Below are positions 8,238-16,366 of a stretch of 64,000 nucleotides of DNA, in pieces. Under the pieces are notes generated by a model that worked only from the letters and a program-made list of their open reading frames with translations, was not told where the DNA came from and did not search any database. A program made the position numbers and the translations under genes. This DNA is from Bacillus sp. AZ43 (GTDB lineage: Bacteria > Actinomycetota > Actinomycetes > Mycobacteriales > Geodermatophilaceae): NCBI GenBank assembly GCA_004570425.1, contig SPQJ01000017.1, positions 1-64,000 of the forward strand. The letters are read 5' to 3'. Position 1 is the stretch's first letter. Each line of letters begins with the position of its first letter.

Positions 8238-9721
8238 TGGTGCGCACCGTCCCGGGCCGCACCGACCGCGTGGTCGTCGTCGGGGCCGGGCTCGCCGGGC
8301 TGGCCGCCGCCCTGCGGCTGCGCGGCGCCGGCCGCGAGGTGACGGTCGTGGAGCGGGGGGACGGGCCGGGCGGCCGTGCCGGCCGGGTCACCCGCGACGG
8401 CTACGCGCTCGACACCGGGCCGTCGGTGTTCACCGCGCCCGAGATCCTCGCCGCCACCCTGGCCGCCGTAGGCGAGAAGCTGGAGGAGCGGCTGACGCTG
8501 GTCCCGCTGGAGACGACCTACCGCGCGCAGTTCGGCGACGGCTCGCGGCTCGACGTGCACGCCGACCCCGACGCCTTCGCCGCCGAGGTCGCCGCCCTGT
8601 GCGGACCGGCCGAGGCCGGCGCCCTGCGCCGCTACCTGGCCGACCTCGCCGAGCTCTATCGGCTGCAGCTCACCACCTTCATCGACCGGAACCTCGACTC
8701 GCCGCTGGACCTGCTCGGCCCGGAGCTGGTCGCGCTGGCCCGGCGCGGCGGCTTCGGCCGGCTGTCCCGGCACGTGGAGAAGTACTTCGCCGACGACCGG
8801 CTGCGCCGGCTGTTCAGCTTCCAGGCGCTCTACGCGGGGGTCTCGCCCTTCCGGGCGATCGCCGCCTACGCCGTCATCGCGCAGCTCGACATCGGGGCGG
8901 GGGTCTGGCACCCGATGGGCGGCATCGCCGCCGTCCCGGACGCCCTGGCCGCCGCGGCGGCCGACGCCGGGGTCGCCTTCCGGTACGGAGCGACCGTCGC
9001 CGAGCTGGAGACGTCGGGACGACGGGTGTCGGCGGTCCGCCTCGCCGACGGCGACCGGCTGGCCGCGGACGCCGTCGTCGTGACCACCGACCAGCCGTGG
9101 ACGCTCGTCCCGGGTCTGCGAGGCCCTCGCCGGCCGGTGTACTCACCGTCCTGCGTGGCGCTGCACGTCGGCGTCCGCACCGAGCTGCCCGGCCAGGCGC
9201 ACCACACGATCAGCTTCGGCGACTCGTGGCGCGGCGTGTTCGACGAGCTCACCCGCGACGGCCGGCCGATGAGCGACCCGAGCCTGCTGGTGAGCATGCC
9301 CTCGCGCACCGACCGCGGCCTGGCCCCCGACGGCGGCCAGGTGCTGAGCATCGTGGCGCCCACCCCCAACCTCGACCGGCGCAGCGGCGGCAACCCCGAC
9401 CTGGACTGGACGGCGCTCGGCCCGCGCTACCGCGACGAGGTGCTCGAGACGCTGGAGGCGCGCGGTTGGTCCGGTCTGACCGGCGCCGTCGAGGTCGAGG
9501 AGATGGCGACGCCGCGAGACTGGGCGGCGCAGGGCATGGCCGCGGGCACCCCGTTCGCGCTGGCGCACACCTTCGGCCAGACCGGCCCCTTCCGGCCCTC
9601 CACGCTCCCCCGCCGCGGCCCGGAGAACGTGGTCCTGGCGGGGTCGTCGGTGCAGCCCGGCGTGGGCGTGCCCATGGTGCTGATCAGCGGCCGGCTCGCC
9701 GCGGAGAGGATCACGGGATGA
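8237..9721 (+). CDS. crtI: Phytoene desaturase
   Basis: A 494-residue CrtI-type FAD-dependent desaturase that converts phytoene to lycopene. The N-terminus has the dinucleotide-binding motif VVVVGAGLAGLAAALRLR followed by VVERGDGPGGRAG and DTGPSVFTAPE. The C-terminus has the second FAD signature LAGSSVQPGVGVPMVLISGRLAAERI. Length matches the family (about 490-510 aa). The ATG overlaps the crtE stop (TGATG) and its own stop overlaps crtB (ATGA), giving tight translational coupling. A CrtI-like desaturase with a different number of steps cannot be excluded from sequence alone. Confidence 0.95.
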   Translation: MVRTVPGRTDRVVVVGAGLAGLAAALRLRGAGREVTVVERGDGPGGRAGRVTRDGYALDTGPSVFTAPEILAATLAAVGEKLEERLTLVPLETTYRAQFGDGSRLDVHADPDAFAAEVAALCGPAEAGALRRYLADLAELYRLQLTTFIDRNLDSPLDLLGPELVALARRGGFGRLSRHVEKYFADDRLRRLFSFQALYAGVSPFRAIAAYAVIAQLDIGAGVWHPMGGIAAVPDALAAAAADAGVAFRYGATVAELETSGRRVSAVRLADGDRLAADAVVVTTDQPWTLVPGLRGPRRPVYSPSCVALHVGVRTELPGQAHHTISFGDSWRGVFDELTRDGRPMSDPSLLVSMPSRTDRGLAPDGGQVLSIVAPTPNLDRRSGGNPDLDWTALGPRYRDEVLETLEARGWSGLTGAVEVEEMATPRDWAAQGMAAGTPFALAHTFGQTGPFRPSTLPRRGPENVVLAGSSVQPGVGVPMVLISGRLAAERITG

Positions 9722-10653
9722 CCGCGGTCGCCGGCCGCGAGGAGCAGCTCGCCGCGGCCTACCGGCACTGCGCGGCGATCGCCGCCCGGCACGGGAAGAG
9801 CTACCACCTGGCCACCCGCCTGCTCACCCCCGACCGCCGGCCCGCGGTGCACGCGCTCTACGCGGCCGCCCGCACCGCCGACGACCTGGTGGACCTGCCC
9901 GGCGCGGACCCCGCCGGCGACCTCGCGGACTGGTCGCGCGCGGTGCTCGCCGACCTGGAGGCCGGCTGGTCCGACGACCCCGTCCGCCTGGCACTGGTGC
10001 ACACCTACCGTCGCCACGGCATCGCCGTCGAGCACCTCGTCGACTTCCTCGCGGCCATGAGCAGCGACCTCGACGTCACCGGCTACGCCGACCTGGCCGC
10101 GCTGGACCGGTACATGTGGGGGTCGGCGTCGGTCATCGGGCTGCAGGTGCTGCCCGTCCTCGGCACCGCGCCCGGTGTCGCGCGCGAGGAGGCCGCGCCG
10201 CACGCCATCGCCCTGGGCGAGGCCTTCCAGCTCACCAACTTCCTGCGCGACGTCGGCGAGGACGTCGACCGCGGCCGGGTCTACCTGCCGGAGGACCTGA
10301 TGGCCGCGCACGGGGTGACCCGCGAGCAGCTCGAGGCCAAGCGGTTCGACGACCGGTTCCGGCAGCTGATGCGGGAGATGGTGGCGGTCGTCCGCCGCCG
10401 GTACGACGACGCTGCGCCGGGGACGCCCATGCTGGCGCCCGAGTCGCGGGACTGCGTGCGCGCCGCGACCGCCCTGTACGGCGGCATCCTCGGCGCGATC
10501 GAGCGGGCGGACTACCGGGTGCTCGACCGGCGGGTGTCGGTGTCCCGGCCCCGCCGCCTGGCGGTGTTCGCCCGCCGGTTGACCGCCGCCCAGCTGGCCA
10601 GGGTGAGGGTCACCATCGCGAAGCCGAAGAGCAGGTCCTCGACCGGCGCGTAG
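9718..10653 (+). CDS. crtB: Phytoene synthase
   Basis: A 311-residue squalene/phytoene synthase condensing two GGPP to phytoene. Motifs are YAAARTADDLVDLP (first Asp-rich motif) and GEAFQLTNFLRDVGEDVDRGRVYLP (second Asp-rich motif), with AERADYRVL-like ending IERADYRVLDRRV. It follows crtI with a 4-bp ATGA overlap. The last 142 bp are antisense to the 3' end of crtYd, an unusually long convergent overlap. The segment after RRVSVSRPRRLAVFARR is a basic tail lying entirely in this overlap. Confidence 0.95.
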   Translation: MTAVAGREEQLAAAYRHCAAIAARHGKSYHLATRLLTPDRRPAVHALYAAARTADDLVDLPGADPAGDLADWSRAVLADLEAGWSDDPVRLALVHTYRRHGIAVEHLVDFLAAMSSDLDVTGYADLAALDRYMWGSASVIGLQVLPVLGTAPGVAREEAAPHAIALGEAFQLTNFLRDVGEDVDRGRVYLPEDLMAAHGVTREQLEAKRFDDRFRQLMREMVAVVRRRYDDAAPGTPMLAPESRDCVRAATALYGGILGAIERADYRVLDRRVSVSRPRRLAVFARRLTAAQLARVRVTIAKPKSRSSTGA

Positions 10654-10859
10654 GCGATCCGCGGGCCCCAGATGGCCCGCTCGTCGTAGGTGACCACGTC
10701 CAGCCCGGTGAGCACGCCGTTCATGAGCAGCTGGAAGGTCACGATGATCGCGTACGCGGTCCAGAAGGCCTTCCGGGTCACCATCCGCGTCCGGTAGACG
10801 GCCAGGTCCACCACCAGGACGGCGACGACGGCGACGACGGCCAGGGCCGAGTAGCTCAT
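10512..10859 (-). CDS. crtYd: Lycopene cyclase subunit CrtYd
   Basis: A 115-residue integral membrane protein of the lycopene cyclase domain family, the second half of a heterodimeric cyclase. It has three transmembrane helices and the family motif PVED in YAPVEDLLFGFAMV. Together with CrtYc it cyclises the ends of lycopene. In other actinobacteria such pairs make either C40 beta-carotene or C50 carotenoids, and no lycopene elongase gene is visible here to decide. ATG 10859 overlaps the crtYc stop (ATGA). The 3' 142 bp overlap crtB antisense and encode an Arg-rich hydrophilic tail. Confidence 0.85.
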   Translation of the reverse strand: MSYSALAVVAVVAVLVVDLAVYRTRMVTRKAFWTAYAIIVTFQLLMNGVLTGLDVVTYDERAIWGPRIAYAPVEDLLFGFAMVTLTLASWAAVNRRANTARRRGRDTDTRRSSTR

Positions 10860-11200
10860 GCGTCGGCCTCCTCCGCGGGATAGCCCGCGTCCCAGCCGGT
10901 CACCCGGCGCACCGCCTCCAGCGCCAGCACCGAGCACAGCGGGACGACGAGGAAGAACAGCACCTCCTCGACCGGGATGCCGCCCGGCAGCCGGACGCCG
11001 ACGGTGAGCTCGTCGCTGTAGTCCCAGTGCCCCTGGGCGATCGCGTAGAGCACCCACACGACGAAGACGACGAACTCGGGGGCGACGGCCAGCAGCAGCC
11101 GGCGCCAGCGGGCGTACACGCGCACCCGCAGGACCAGCTCGAGCGGGGCGGTGACCAGCAGGCACCCGACCAGCAGGGCGAGGTAGGTCAGGTGCCCCAT
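10856..11200 (-). CDS. crtYc: Lycopene cyclase subunit CrtYc
   Basis: A 114-residue membrane protein, first half of the heterodimeric lycopene cyclase. It has three hydrophobic helices, an internal [19 protein letters not shown] segment, and the cyclase motif PVEEVLFF in [15 protein letters not shown]. The ATG at 11200 lies 7 bp after the stop of the Rv2175c-like regulator, so regulator, crtYc and crtYd form one minus-strand operon facing the crtEIB operon. The split YcYd type is typical of actinobacteria such as Brevibacterium, Corynebacterium and Micrococcus. Confidence 0.87.
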   Translation of the reverse strand: MGHLTYLALLVGCLLVTAPLELVLRVRVYARWRRLLLAVAPEFVVFVVWVLYAIAQGHWDYSDELTVGVRLPGGIPVEEVLFFLVVPLCSVLALEAVRRVTGWDAGYPAEEADA

Positions 11201-11207
11201 GCGCGGA

Positions 11208-11531
11208 TCAGAACGCCAGGGCCTGGGCCCGGCGGGTGACCTCGGTGTGCCGGTCGTCGCGCAGCGCCTGCACGGGGGTGCCGGGCAGCGAGTCGTCCTC
11301 CCGGAACAGCCAGTCGAAGGCCTCCTCGTCGGTGAAGCCGCCGTCCTTGAGCACGGTCAGCAGGCCCGGGAGGTGCTTGAGGATCGCGCCGTCCTGGACG
11401 AAGTCGGCCGGGATCTTCCCGTTCCCGGTGCCCGGGACGGCCATCAGCTTCCGGTCGCGCAGCAGCTGCCGGACCCGGTTCGGCGAGGTGCCCAGGAGCT
11501 GGGCGACCTCCGCGGGCGTGAGCGTGTCCAT
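11208..11531 (-). CDS. Rv2175c-like DNA-binding protein
   Basis: A 107-residue protein resembling M. tuberculosis Rv2175c, a small winged-helix/HTH DNA-binding protein that is a known substrate of the Ser/Thr kinase PknL. The N-terminal HTH is [23 protein letters not shown]. The C-terminal half, [20 protein letters not shown] and EAFDWLF, is the family's second domain. It heads the crtYc-crtYd operon and sits 13 bp from the divergent hydroxyacid dehydrogenase start. Its ATG is inside a 21-bp palindrome that could be its own operator. A Thr-rich N-terminal extension known from Rv2175c is absent here (starts MDTLTPAE). Confidence 0.82.
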   Translation of the reverse strand: MDTLTPAEVAQLLGTSPNRVRQLLRDRKLMAVPGTGNGKIPADFVQDGAILKHLPGLLTVLKDGGFTDEEAFDWLFREDDSLPGTPVQALRDDRHTEVTRRAQALAF

Positions 11532-11548
11532 AGGATGCGAGCCTATGG
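11528..11548. promoter_or_regulatory. 21-bp palindrome spanning two divergent start codons and -10 hexamers
   Basis: CCATAGG-N7-CCTATGG is a perfect inverted repeat. Its left arm contains the minus-strand ATG (11531-11529) and its right arm contains the plus-strand ATG (11545-11547). On each strand a TANNNT hexamer (TAGGAT 11531-11536 on +, TAGGCT 11545-11540 on -) ends 8 bp before the respective ATG. It may be a shared promoter/operator for two leaderless, mutually exclusive transcripts. Confidence 0.55.
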
Positions 11549-12684
11549 CGGGCAGTGGACCAGCCGACAGCCCGGTACCGGGGCAGCGCCGGCGTGCCGT
11601 CGGGGAACCGACGCCCGAGGATCGCGGTGGAGAACCCCCCTTCCTCGACCTGGCCCGGCTCGAGGCGCGCGCCGGCGAGCGGCTGCCGGAGGACGTCTTC
11701 GACTACTACGCCGGCGGGGCCGCGACCGAGACGACCCTGACCGAGGCCCCGGCGGCATGGCGCTCGTGGCGGCTGCGTCCCCGCGTGCTGCGCGGCATCA
11801 CGTCGGTGGACCTGGCGACATCGGTGCTCGGCAGCGCCGTCCGGACCCCGATCGGCGTCGCCCCCTGGGCCTACCAGGGGATGGCGCACCCCGAGGGCGA
11901 GCTCGCCACCGCGCGCGGCGCCGCGGCCGCGGGCGCGCTCATGACCGTCTCCACCAGCGCCACGCAGACGCTGGAGGAGGTCGCGGAGGCGGCTGCCGGG
12001 GCACCCGCGTGGTTCCAGCTCTACCGGCTGCACTCGGAGCGGCACACCGACGACCTCGCCCGCCGGGCGGGCGACGCCGGGTACCGCGCGCTCGTCCTCA
12101 CCGTCGACCTGCCGCTGCTCGGCCGCCGCCACCGCGATCTGCGGCACGACTTCGCCCTCCCCGCCGACCTGCGGATGGCCAACCACCCGCCCGAGGACGG
12201 CGACCGGCCAGGACTGCGCGACCTGGCGACGGCCACCTGGACCTTCGACTCCATCGCCCGCTACGGCGAGCTCTCCGGGCTCCCGGTCGTGGTCAAGGGG
12301 GTGCTCCGGGACGACGACGCCGTCCGCTGCGTGGAGGCGGGGGCATCGGCGGTGTGGGTGTCGACGCACGGCGGCCGGCAGGTCGACCCCGCGGTCGCCA
12401 GCGCGCACGCCCTCCCCGAGGTGGTGGCCGCGGTGGGCGACCAGGTCGAGGTCTACGCCGACGGCGGTATCCGCACCGGCTCCGACGCGCTCGTGGCGCT
12501 GGCGCTCGGGGCGACCGCTGTCTTCGTCGGGCGGCCGACCATCTGGGGCCTGGCCACCGGCGGGTCCGACGGCGTCTCGCGCGTGCTCACGGCGCTGGGC
12601 GAGGAGCTGGCGCACACGATGGCCCTGTGCGGTCTGGACGACGTGCGCTCGGTGCCTCGCGACACCGTCACGGCCGCGCGATAA
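11545..12684 (+). CDS. FMN-dependent alpha-hydroxy-acid dehydrogenase/oxidase (LldD-like)
   Basis: A 379-residue TIM-barrel flavoenzyme of the lactate dehydrogenase / glycolate oxidase family, oxidising an L-2-hydroxy acid to the 2-oxo acid. The start of the core is [14 protein letters not shown]. Later come the FMN-binding and catalytic residues: [34 protein letters not shown] (Lys), [10 protein letters not shown] (active-site His and Arg), and [20 protein letters not shown]. The first 35 residues are a low-complexity extension. ATG 11545 begins 13 bp from the divergent Rv2175c-like start. Lactate is a likely but unproven substrate. Confidence 0.85.
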   Translation: MAGSGPADSPVPGQRRRAVGEPTPEDRGGEPPFLDLARLEARAGERLPEDVFDYYAGGAATETTLTEAPAAWRSWRLRPRVLRGITSVDLATSVLGSAVRTPIGVAPWAYQGMAHPEGELATARGAAAAGALMTVSTSATQTLEEVAEAAAGAPAWFQLYRLHSERHTDDLARRAGDAGYRALVLTVDLPLLGRRHRDLRHDFALPADLRMANHPPEDGDRPGLRDLATATWTFDSIARYGELSGLPVVVKGVLRDDDAVRCVEAGASAVWVSTHGGRQVDPAVASAHALPEVVAAVGDQVEVYADGGIRTGSDALVALALGATAVFVGRPTIWGLATGGSDGVSRVLTALGEELAHTMALCGLDDVRSVPRDTVTAAR

Positions 12685-12687
12685 CCT
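12659..12687 (+). promoter_or_regulatory. Predicted promoter of the ZTP riboswitch-glyA transcript
   Basis: GCGACA (12659-12664), a 17-bp spacer and TAACCT (12682-12687) predict a transcription start near 12694, exactly where the riboswitch begins. The -10 overlaps the stop codon of the upstream dehydrogenase gene. Confidence 0.5.
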
Positions 12688-12693
12688 CTCGGG

Positions 12694-12767
12694 GGGCCGT
12701 GACTGGCGCATCGAGGTGGACCACCACCGGGGAGCGGCCTGCACCACCCCGCCGTGCGCCTGGGCAC
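12694..12767 (+). promoter_or_regulatory. ZTP (pfl) riboswitch upstream of glyA
   Basis: The leader carries the conserved pfl/ZTP elements in order: CCGTGACTGGCG (12698-12709), a GGTGGACCACC hairpin (12715-12725), CGGGGAGCGGC (12728-12738), a variable loop, then CGCCTGGGCA (12757-12766), which forms the pseudoknot-containing 3' half. ZTP riboswitches sense the folate-stress alarmone ZMP/ZTP and turn on purine and one-carbon genes, glyA among them. The 3' end lies 27 bp before the glyA ATG, and the Shine-Dalgarno AGGAG (12783-12787) is in the expression platform region, so translational or transcriptional control is possible. Confidence 0.9.
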
Positions 12768-12794
12768 ACCGACGTCACGCGCAGGAGCCCTCTC

Positions 12795-14270
12795 ATGACC
12801 GCTTTCCCCTCCGCCCCCGCTGCCGCCGCCGGCTTCGACGGCGCCGCGGCGTCGACCGCCTACCGGGCCGCGCTCGAGGTCATCGGCGCCGTCGAGCCCC
12901 GCGTGGCCGACGCGATCGGCCAGGAGCTGGCCGACCAGCGCGCCTCGCTGAAGCTCATCGCGAGCGAGAACTACGCCAGCCCCGCCGTCCTGCTGACCAT
13001 GGGCAACTGGTTCAGCGACAAGTACGCCGAGGGCACCGTCGGGCACCGCTTCTACGCGGGCTGCCAGAACGTGGACACCGTCGAGGCTCTGGCCGCCGAG
13101 CACGCCCGCGAGCTGTTCGACGCCCCTTACGCCTACGTCCAGCCGCACTCGGGCATCGACGCCAACCTGGTGGCCTTCTGGGCGGTGCTGGCCTCGCGCA
13201 TCGAGTCGCCCGCGCTCGAGAGGGCCGGCGCGAAGCACGTCAACGACCTGTCCGAGGCCGAGTGGGCGGACCTGCGCCGCGCCCTCGGTGACCAGCGGAT
13301 GCTCGGCATGTCGCTGGACGCCGGCGGTCACCTGACCCACGGCTTCCGCCCCAACATCAGCGGCAAGATGTTCGAGCAGAGCTCCTACGGCACCGACCCG
13401 ACGACCGGGCTCCTCGACTACGACGCCGTGCGCGCCCGCGCGAAGGAGTTCCGCCCGCTGATCCTCATGGCCGGGTACTCGGCCTACCCGCGGCGGGTGA
13501 ACTTCGCGACGATGCGCGAGATCGCCGACGAGGTGGGCGCCACCCTCGTGGTCGACATGGCGCACTTCGCCGGCCTGGTCGCCGGCAAGGTGCTCACCGG
13601 CGACTTCGACCCGGTGCCGCACGCCCACGTCGTCACCAGCACCAGCCACAAGTCGCTGCGCGGCCCGCGCGGCGGCTTCGTGCTCGCCCAGCCCGAGTTC
13701 GCCGACGCCGTCGACCGCGGCTGCCCGATGGTTCTCGGGGGGCCGCTGCCCCACGTCATGGCCGCCAAGGCGGTGGCCTTCGCCGAGGCCCGGCAGCCGG
13801 CCTTCGCCGCGTACGCGCAGCGCATCGTCGACAACGCCGTGGCGCTCGCCGACGGGCTGCGGTCGCGCGGCGTGCGGCTGGTCACCGACGGCACCGACAA
13901 CCACCTGGTGCTGCTCGACGTCAGCTCGTTCGGGCTGACCGGCCGGCAGGCCGAGTCGGCGCTGCTCGACTCGGGCATCGTCACCAACCGCAACGCCGTC
14001 CCGGCCGACCCCAACGGCGCCTGGTACACCTCCGGCGTCCGGATCGGCACGCCCGCGCTGACCACCCGCGGCTTCGGACCGGCCGAGTTCGACCGGGTGG
14101 CCGAGCTCATCGCCGACGTCCTCGCCGGGGCCACGCCGACGACCACGTCGGCGGGCGAGCCGTCGCGGGCCAAGTTCACGCTCACCGACGGTCTGGCCGA
14201 GCGGACCCGCGCCGCCGCGGCCGAGCTGCTCGACCGCCATCCGCTGTACCCCGGCCTCGACCTGGCGTGA
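12795..14270 (+). CDS. glyA: Serine hydroxymethyltransferase (long form)
   Basis: A 491-residue PLP enzyme interconverting serine and glycine with transfer of a one-carbon unit to THF. Motifs: [56 protein letters not shown], and the PLP-binding Lys in [14 protein letters not shown] (about Lys286). It is some 70 residues longer than E. coli GlyA because of an insertion after the VQPHSG region (residues about 130-190, with [20 protein letters not shown] and DAGGHLTHG), seen in a long-form subfamily. ATG 12795 has AGGAG 7 bp upstream. Expression is probably controlled by the upstream ZTP riboswitch. Confidence 0.93.
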   Translation: MTAFPSAPAAAAGFDGAAASTAYRAALEVIGAVEPRVADAIGQELADQRASLKLIASENYASPAVLLTMGNWFSDKYAEGTVGHRFYAGCQNVDTVEALAAEHARELFDAPYAYVQPHSGIDANLVAFWAVLASRIESPALERAGAKHVNDLSEAEWADLRRALGDQRMLGMSLDAGGHLTHGFRPNISGKMFEQSSYGTDPTTGLLDYDAVRARAKEFRPLILMAGYSAYPRRVNFATMREIADEVGATLVVDMAHFAGLVAGKVLTGDFDPVPHAHVVTSTSHKSLRGPRGGFVLAQPEFADAVDRGCPMVLGGPLPHVMAAKAVAFAEARQPAFAAYAQRIVDNAVALADGLRSRGVRLVTDGTDNHLVLLDVSSFGLTGRQAESALLDSGIVTNRNAVPADPNGAWYTSGVRIGTPALTTRGFGPAEFDRVAELIADVLAGATPTTTSAGEPSRAKFTLTDGLAERTRAAAAELLDRHPLYPGLDLA

Positions 14271-14365
14271 CGAAGCACACCTGAGCGTGCGGCGGACCAT
14301 CCGTACCAGGGGCCACGGCGGCCCCCCGTACCGCGTGGTTGGCCGTTCCGCGCCCCGGACGCTCC

Positions 14366-14371
14366 TACACT
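14366..14371 (+). promoter_or_regulatory. -10 hexamer TACACT, leaderless kinase start
   Basis: TACACT ends 7 bp before GTG 14379 and no Shine-Dalgarno is present. Confidence 0.5.
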
Positions 14372-14378
14372 CGCTCGG

Positions 14379-16364
14379 GTGGACACAGCCGTGACCGACC
14401 CCGTGGTGGGCCTGGTCCTCGAGGGGCGCTACCGCCTCGAGGAGCGGCTCGCCCGCGGCGGCATGTCCACGGTCTACGCCGCCACCGACCTGCGCCTGCA
14501 CAAGACGGTCGCGGTCAAGGTGATGGCCGAGCACCTCGCCCACGACCCCACGTTCGTCGACCGGTTCACCCGCGAGGCGCGGGCGGCGGCCATGCTCAGC
14601 CACCCCAACGTGGTCGGCGTCAGCGACCAGGGCAGCGACCAGGGCCTGGTGTTCCTGGTCATGGAGCTGGTGCGCGGCCGCACGCTGCGCGACCTGCTCA
14701 CCGCCCGCGGCCGGCTGACGGTCGCCGAGGCGTTCGCCGTCCTGGAGCCGGTGCTCGCCGGCCTGACCGCCGCGCACCGGGCCGGGATCGTGCACCGCGA
14801 CATCAAGCCCGAGAACGTGCTCATCGGGGTCGACGGCGTGGTCAAGGTCGCCGACTTCGGCCTCGCCCGCGCCGTCGTCGGCACCGGCACCGCGCAGGCC
14901 AGCCAGACCGGCGGCGTCCTCATCGGCACCGTCGCCTACCTCTCGCCCGAGCAGCTCGAGCGCGGCAAGGCCGACGCCCGCAGCGACATCTACGCCGCCG
15001 GCATCGTGCTCTACGAGATGCTCACCGGGCACCCGCCGTACGGCGGCGACACCCCGCTCGCCGTGGCCTACCAGCACGTCCACCACGACGTCCCCGCGCC
15101 GTCCGCGGAGGTCGAGGGACTGCCCTGGGCGGTCGACGAGCTGGTCGCCCGCACGACCCGCCGCGACCCCGCCGGCCGGCCCGTGGACGCCGGCGCGTTC
15201 CTCGCCGAGCTCGGCCACGTGCGCAAGGACCTCGGCATCGAGCCGGTCCCCGTGCCGACCGGCCGCAGCACCGCCGGGCCGCAGACGCTGCGCCCGACCA
15301 ACCGCCCGACCCGCCCGCGGCACCCGAGCGACCCGGGCACCGCCGTCCTGGGCGGCCAGCGCACCGACCGCGCGGGCCGCACCGGCGTGCTCCCGGCCGC
15401 CGGCGGCCCCACGATGAACGTCAACGGCCGCCGGCCGGCCGGGCTGGACCGTCCGCGTCCCGGCGTGCCGCAGCACATCCGGCGCCGTCGCGCCCGCTTC
15501 GCCCTCGCCGTCGTCGTCCTGCTGGTGGTCACCATCGCCGCCGTCGGCTGGTGGCTGGGCAGCGGCCGCTGGACGACGATCCCCGAGCTCGTCGGCAAGG
15601 ACCAGGCCGCCGCCATCGACCTGCTGCAGGAGGCCGGGCTCACCCCCGACTGCTGCGACGAGGTCTGGAGCGAGGAGTTCCCCGCCGGCGCGGTCATGTC
15701 CACCGACCCGGCGCCCGGCGAAGCGATCCGCGGCACCGACGTCCGCCTGACGGTCTCCCAGGGCCCGGAGCGCTTCGTCGTGCCGGCCGACCTGATCGGC
15801 AAGCCCTACGACGAGGTCGTCGCGCACCTGCAGGACACCATGCCCATCCAGGTCGCCAAGGCCGAGAAGCACGACGACGACGTGGCCGCGGGCCTCGTGC
15901 TCGGGTTCACCCCGGCCGCCGGGACCGAGCTCCGCCGCGACGAAGTGGTCACCGTGACCGTCAGCCTCGGGCACGCGCCGGTCGCCGTCCCCGACGTCAC
16001 GGGCCAGAGCCCCGAGCAGGCCACGTCGAACCTCGAGGCGCTCGGCTTCACCGTGGTGCGCGGCGAGGACGGGCGCAGCGCCGCCGTCGACAAGGGCGAG
16101 GTCATGGCCGTGAGCCCGGGGCCGTCCGACGCGCCGGCCCCCTACGGCAGCGAGGTGACCATCACCGTCTCCGCGGGCGTGCCCCTGGTCGCCGTGCCCA
16201 ACGTGGTGGGCATGAACGAGGACCAGGCGAAGGCCGCCCTCGAGGCCGCGGGCCTCAGGGTCGACGCCACGCGGTTCATCGGCAACAAGGTCCGTCAGCA
16301 GCAGCCCTCCGCCGGCGAGAGCGTCGAGCAGGGCACCTCCGTCAAGATCCTGGTGGCCTTCTAG
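14379..16364 (+). CDS. PASTA-domain Ser/Thr protein kinase (PknB-like, at the pknL locus)
   Basis: A 661-residue membrane kinase. The N-terminal kinase domain (about 12-280) has the Gly loop LARGGMSTVY, VAVKVM (Lys), HRDIKPENV (catalytic), ADFGLA, and the activation-loop GT-x-AYLSPEQ. A Pro/Arg/Thr-rich juxtamembrane linker follows, then one TM helix (about 370-392) and four extracellular PASTA repeats (about 402-661) that bind muropeptides or lipid II. Such kinases couple cell-wall status to growth. The gene occupies the position of M. tuberculosis pknL, next to an Rv2175c homologue, although mycobacterial PknL lacks PASTA repeats. Translation probably starts leaderlessly at GTG 14379. Confidence 0.93.
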   Translation: MDTAVTDPVVGLVLEGRYRLEERLARGGMSTVYAATDLRLHKTVAVKVMAEHLAHDPTFVDRFTREARAAAMLSHPNVVGVSDQGSDQGLVFLVMELVRGRTLRDLLTARGRLTVAEAFAVLEPVLAGLTAAHRAGIVHRDIKPENVLIGVDGVVKVADFGLARAVVGTGTAQASQTGGVLIGTVAYLSPEQLERGKADARSDIYAAGIVLYEMLTGHPPYGGDTPLAVAYQHVHHDVPAPSAEVEGLPWAVDELVARTTRRDPAGRPVDAGAFLAELGHVRKDLGIEPVPVPTGRSTAGPQTLRPTNRPTRPRHPSDPGTAVLGGQRTDRAGRTGVLPAAGGPTMNVNGRRPAGLDRPRPGVPQHIRRRRARFALAVVVLLVVTIAAVGWWLGSGRWTTIPELVGKDQAAAIDLLQEAGLTPDCCDEVWSEEFPAGAVMSTDPAPGEAIRGTDVRLTVSQGPERFVVPADLIGKPYDEVVAHLQDTMPIQVAKAEKHDDDVAAGLVLGFTPAAGTELRRDEVVTVTVSLGHAPVAVPDVTGQSPEQATSNLEALGFTVVRGEDGRSAAVDKGEVMAVSPGPSDAPAPYGSEVTITVSAGVPLVAVPNVVGMNEDQAKAALEAAGLRVDATRFIGNKVRQQQPSAGESVEQGTSVKILVAF

Positions 16365-16366
16365 CA

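Noticed and set aside
7760-8911. 383-codon minus-strand frame opposite crtE and crtI
   Set aside because: Shadow of well-supported crt genes; composition is Arg/Gly/Glu-rich with no motif.
12453-15974. 1173-codon open frame on the minus strand
   Set aside because: It lies antisense to glyA and the PASTA kinase, has a low-complexity Arg/Gly/Val/His composition typical of GC-rich shadow frames, and shows no domain.
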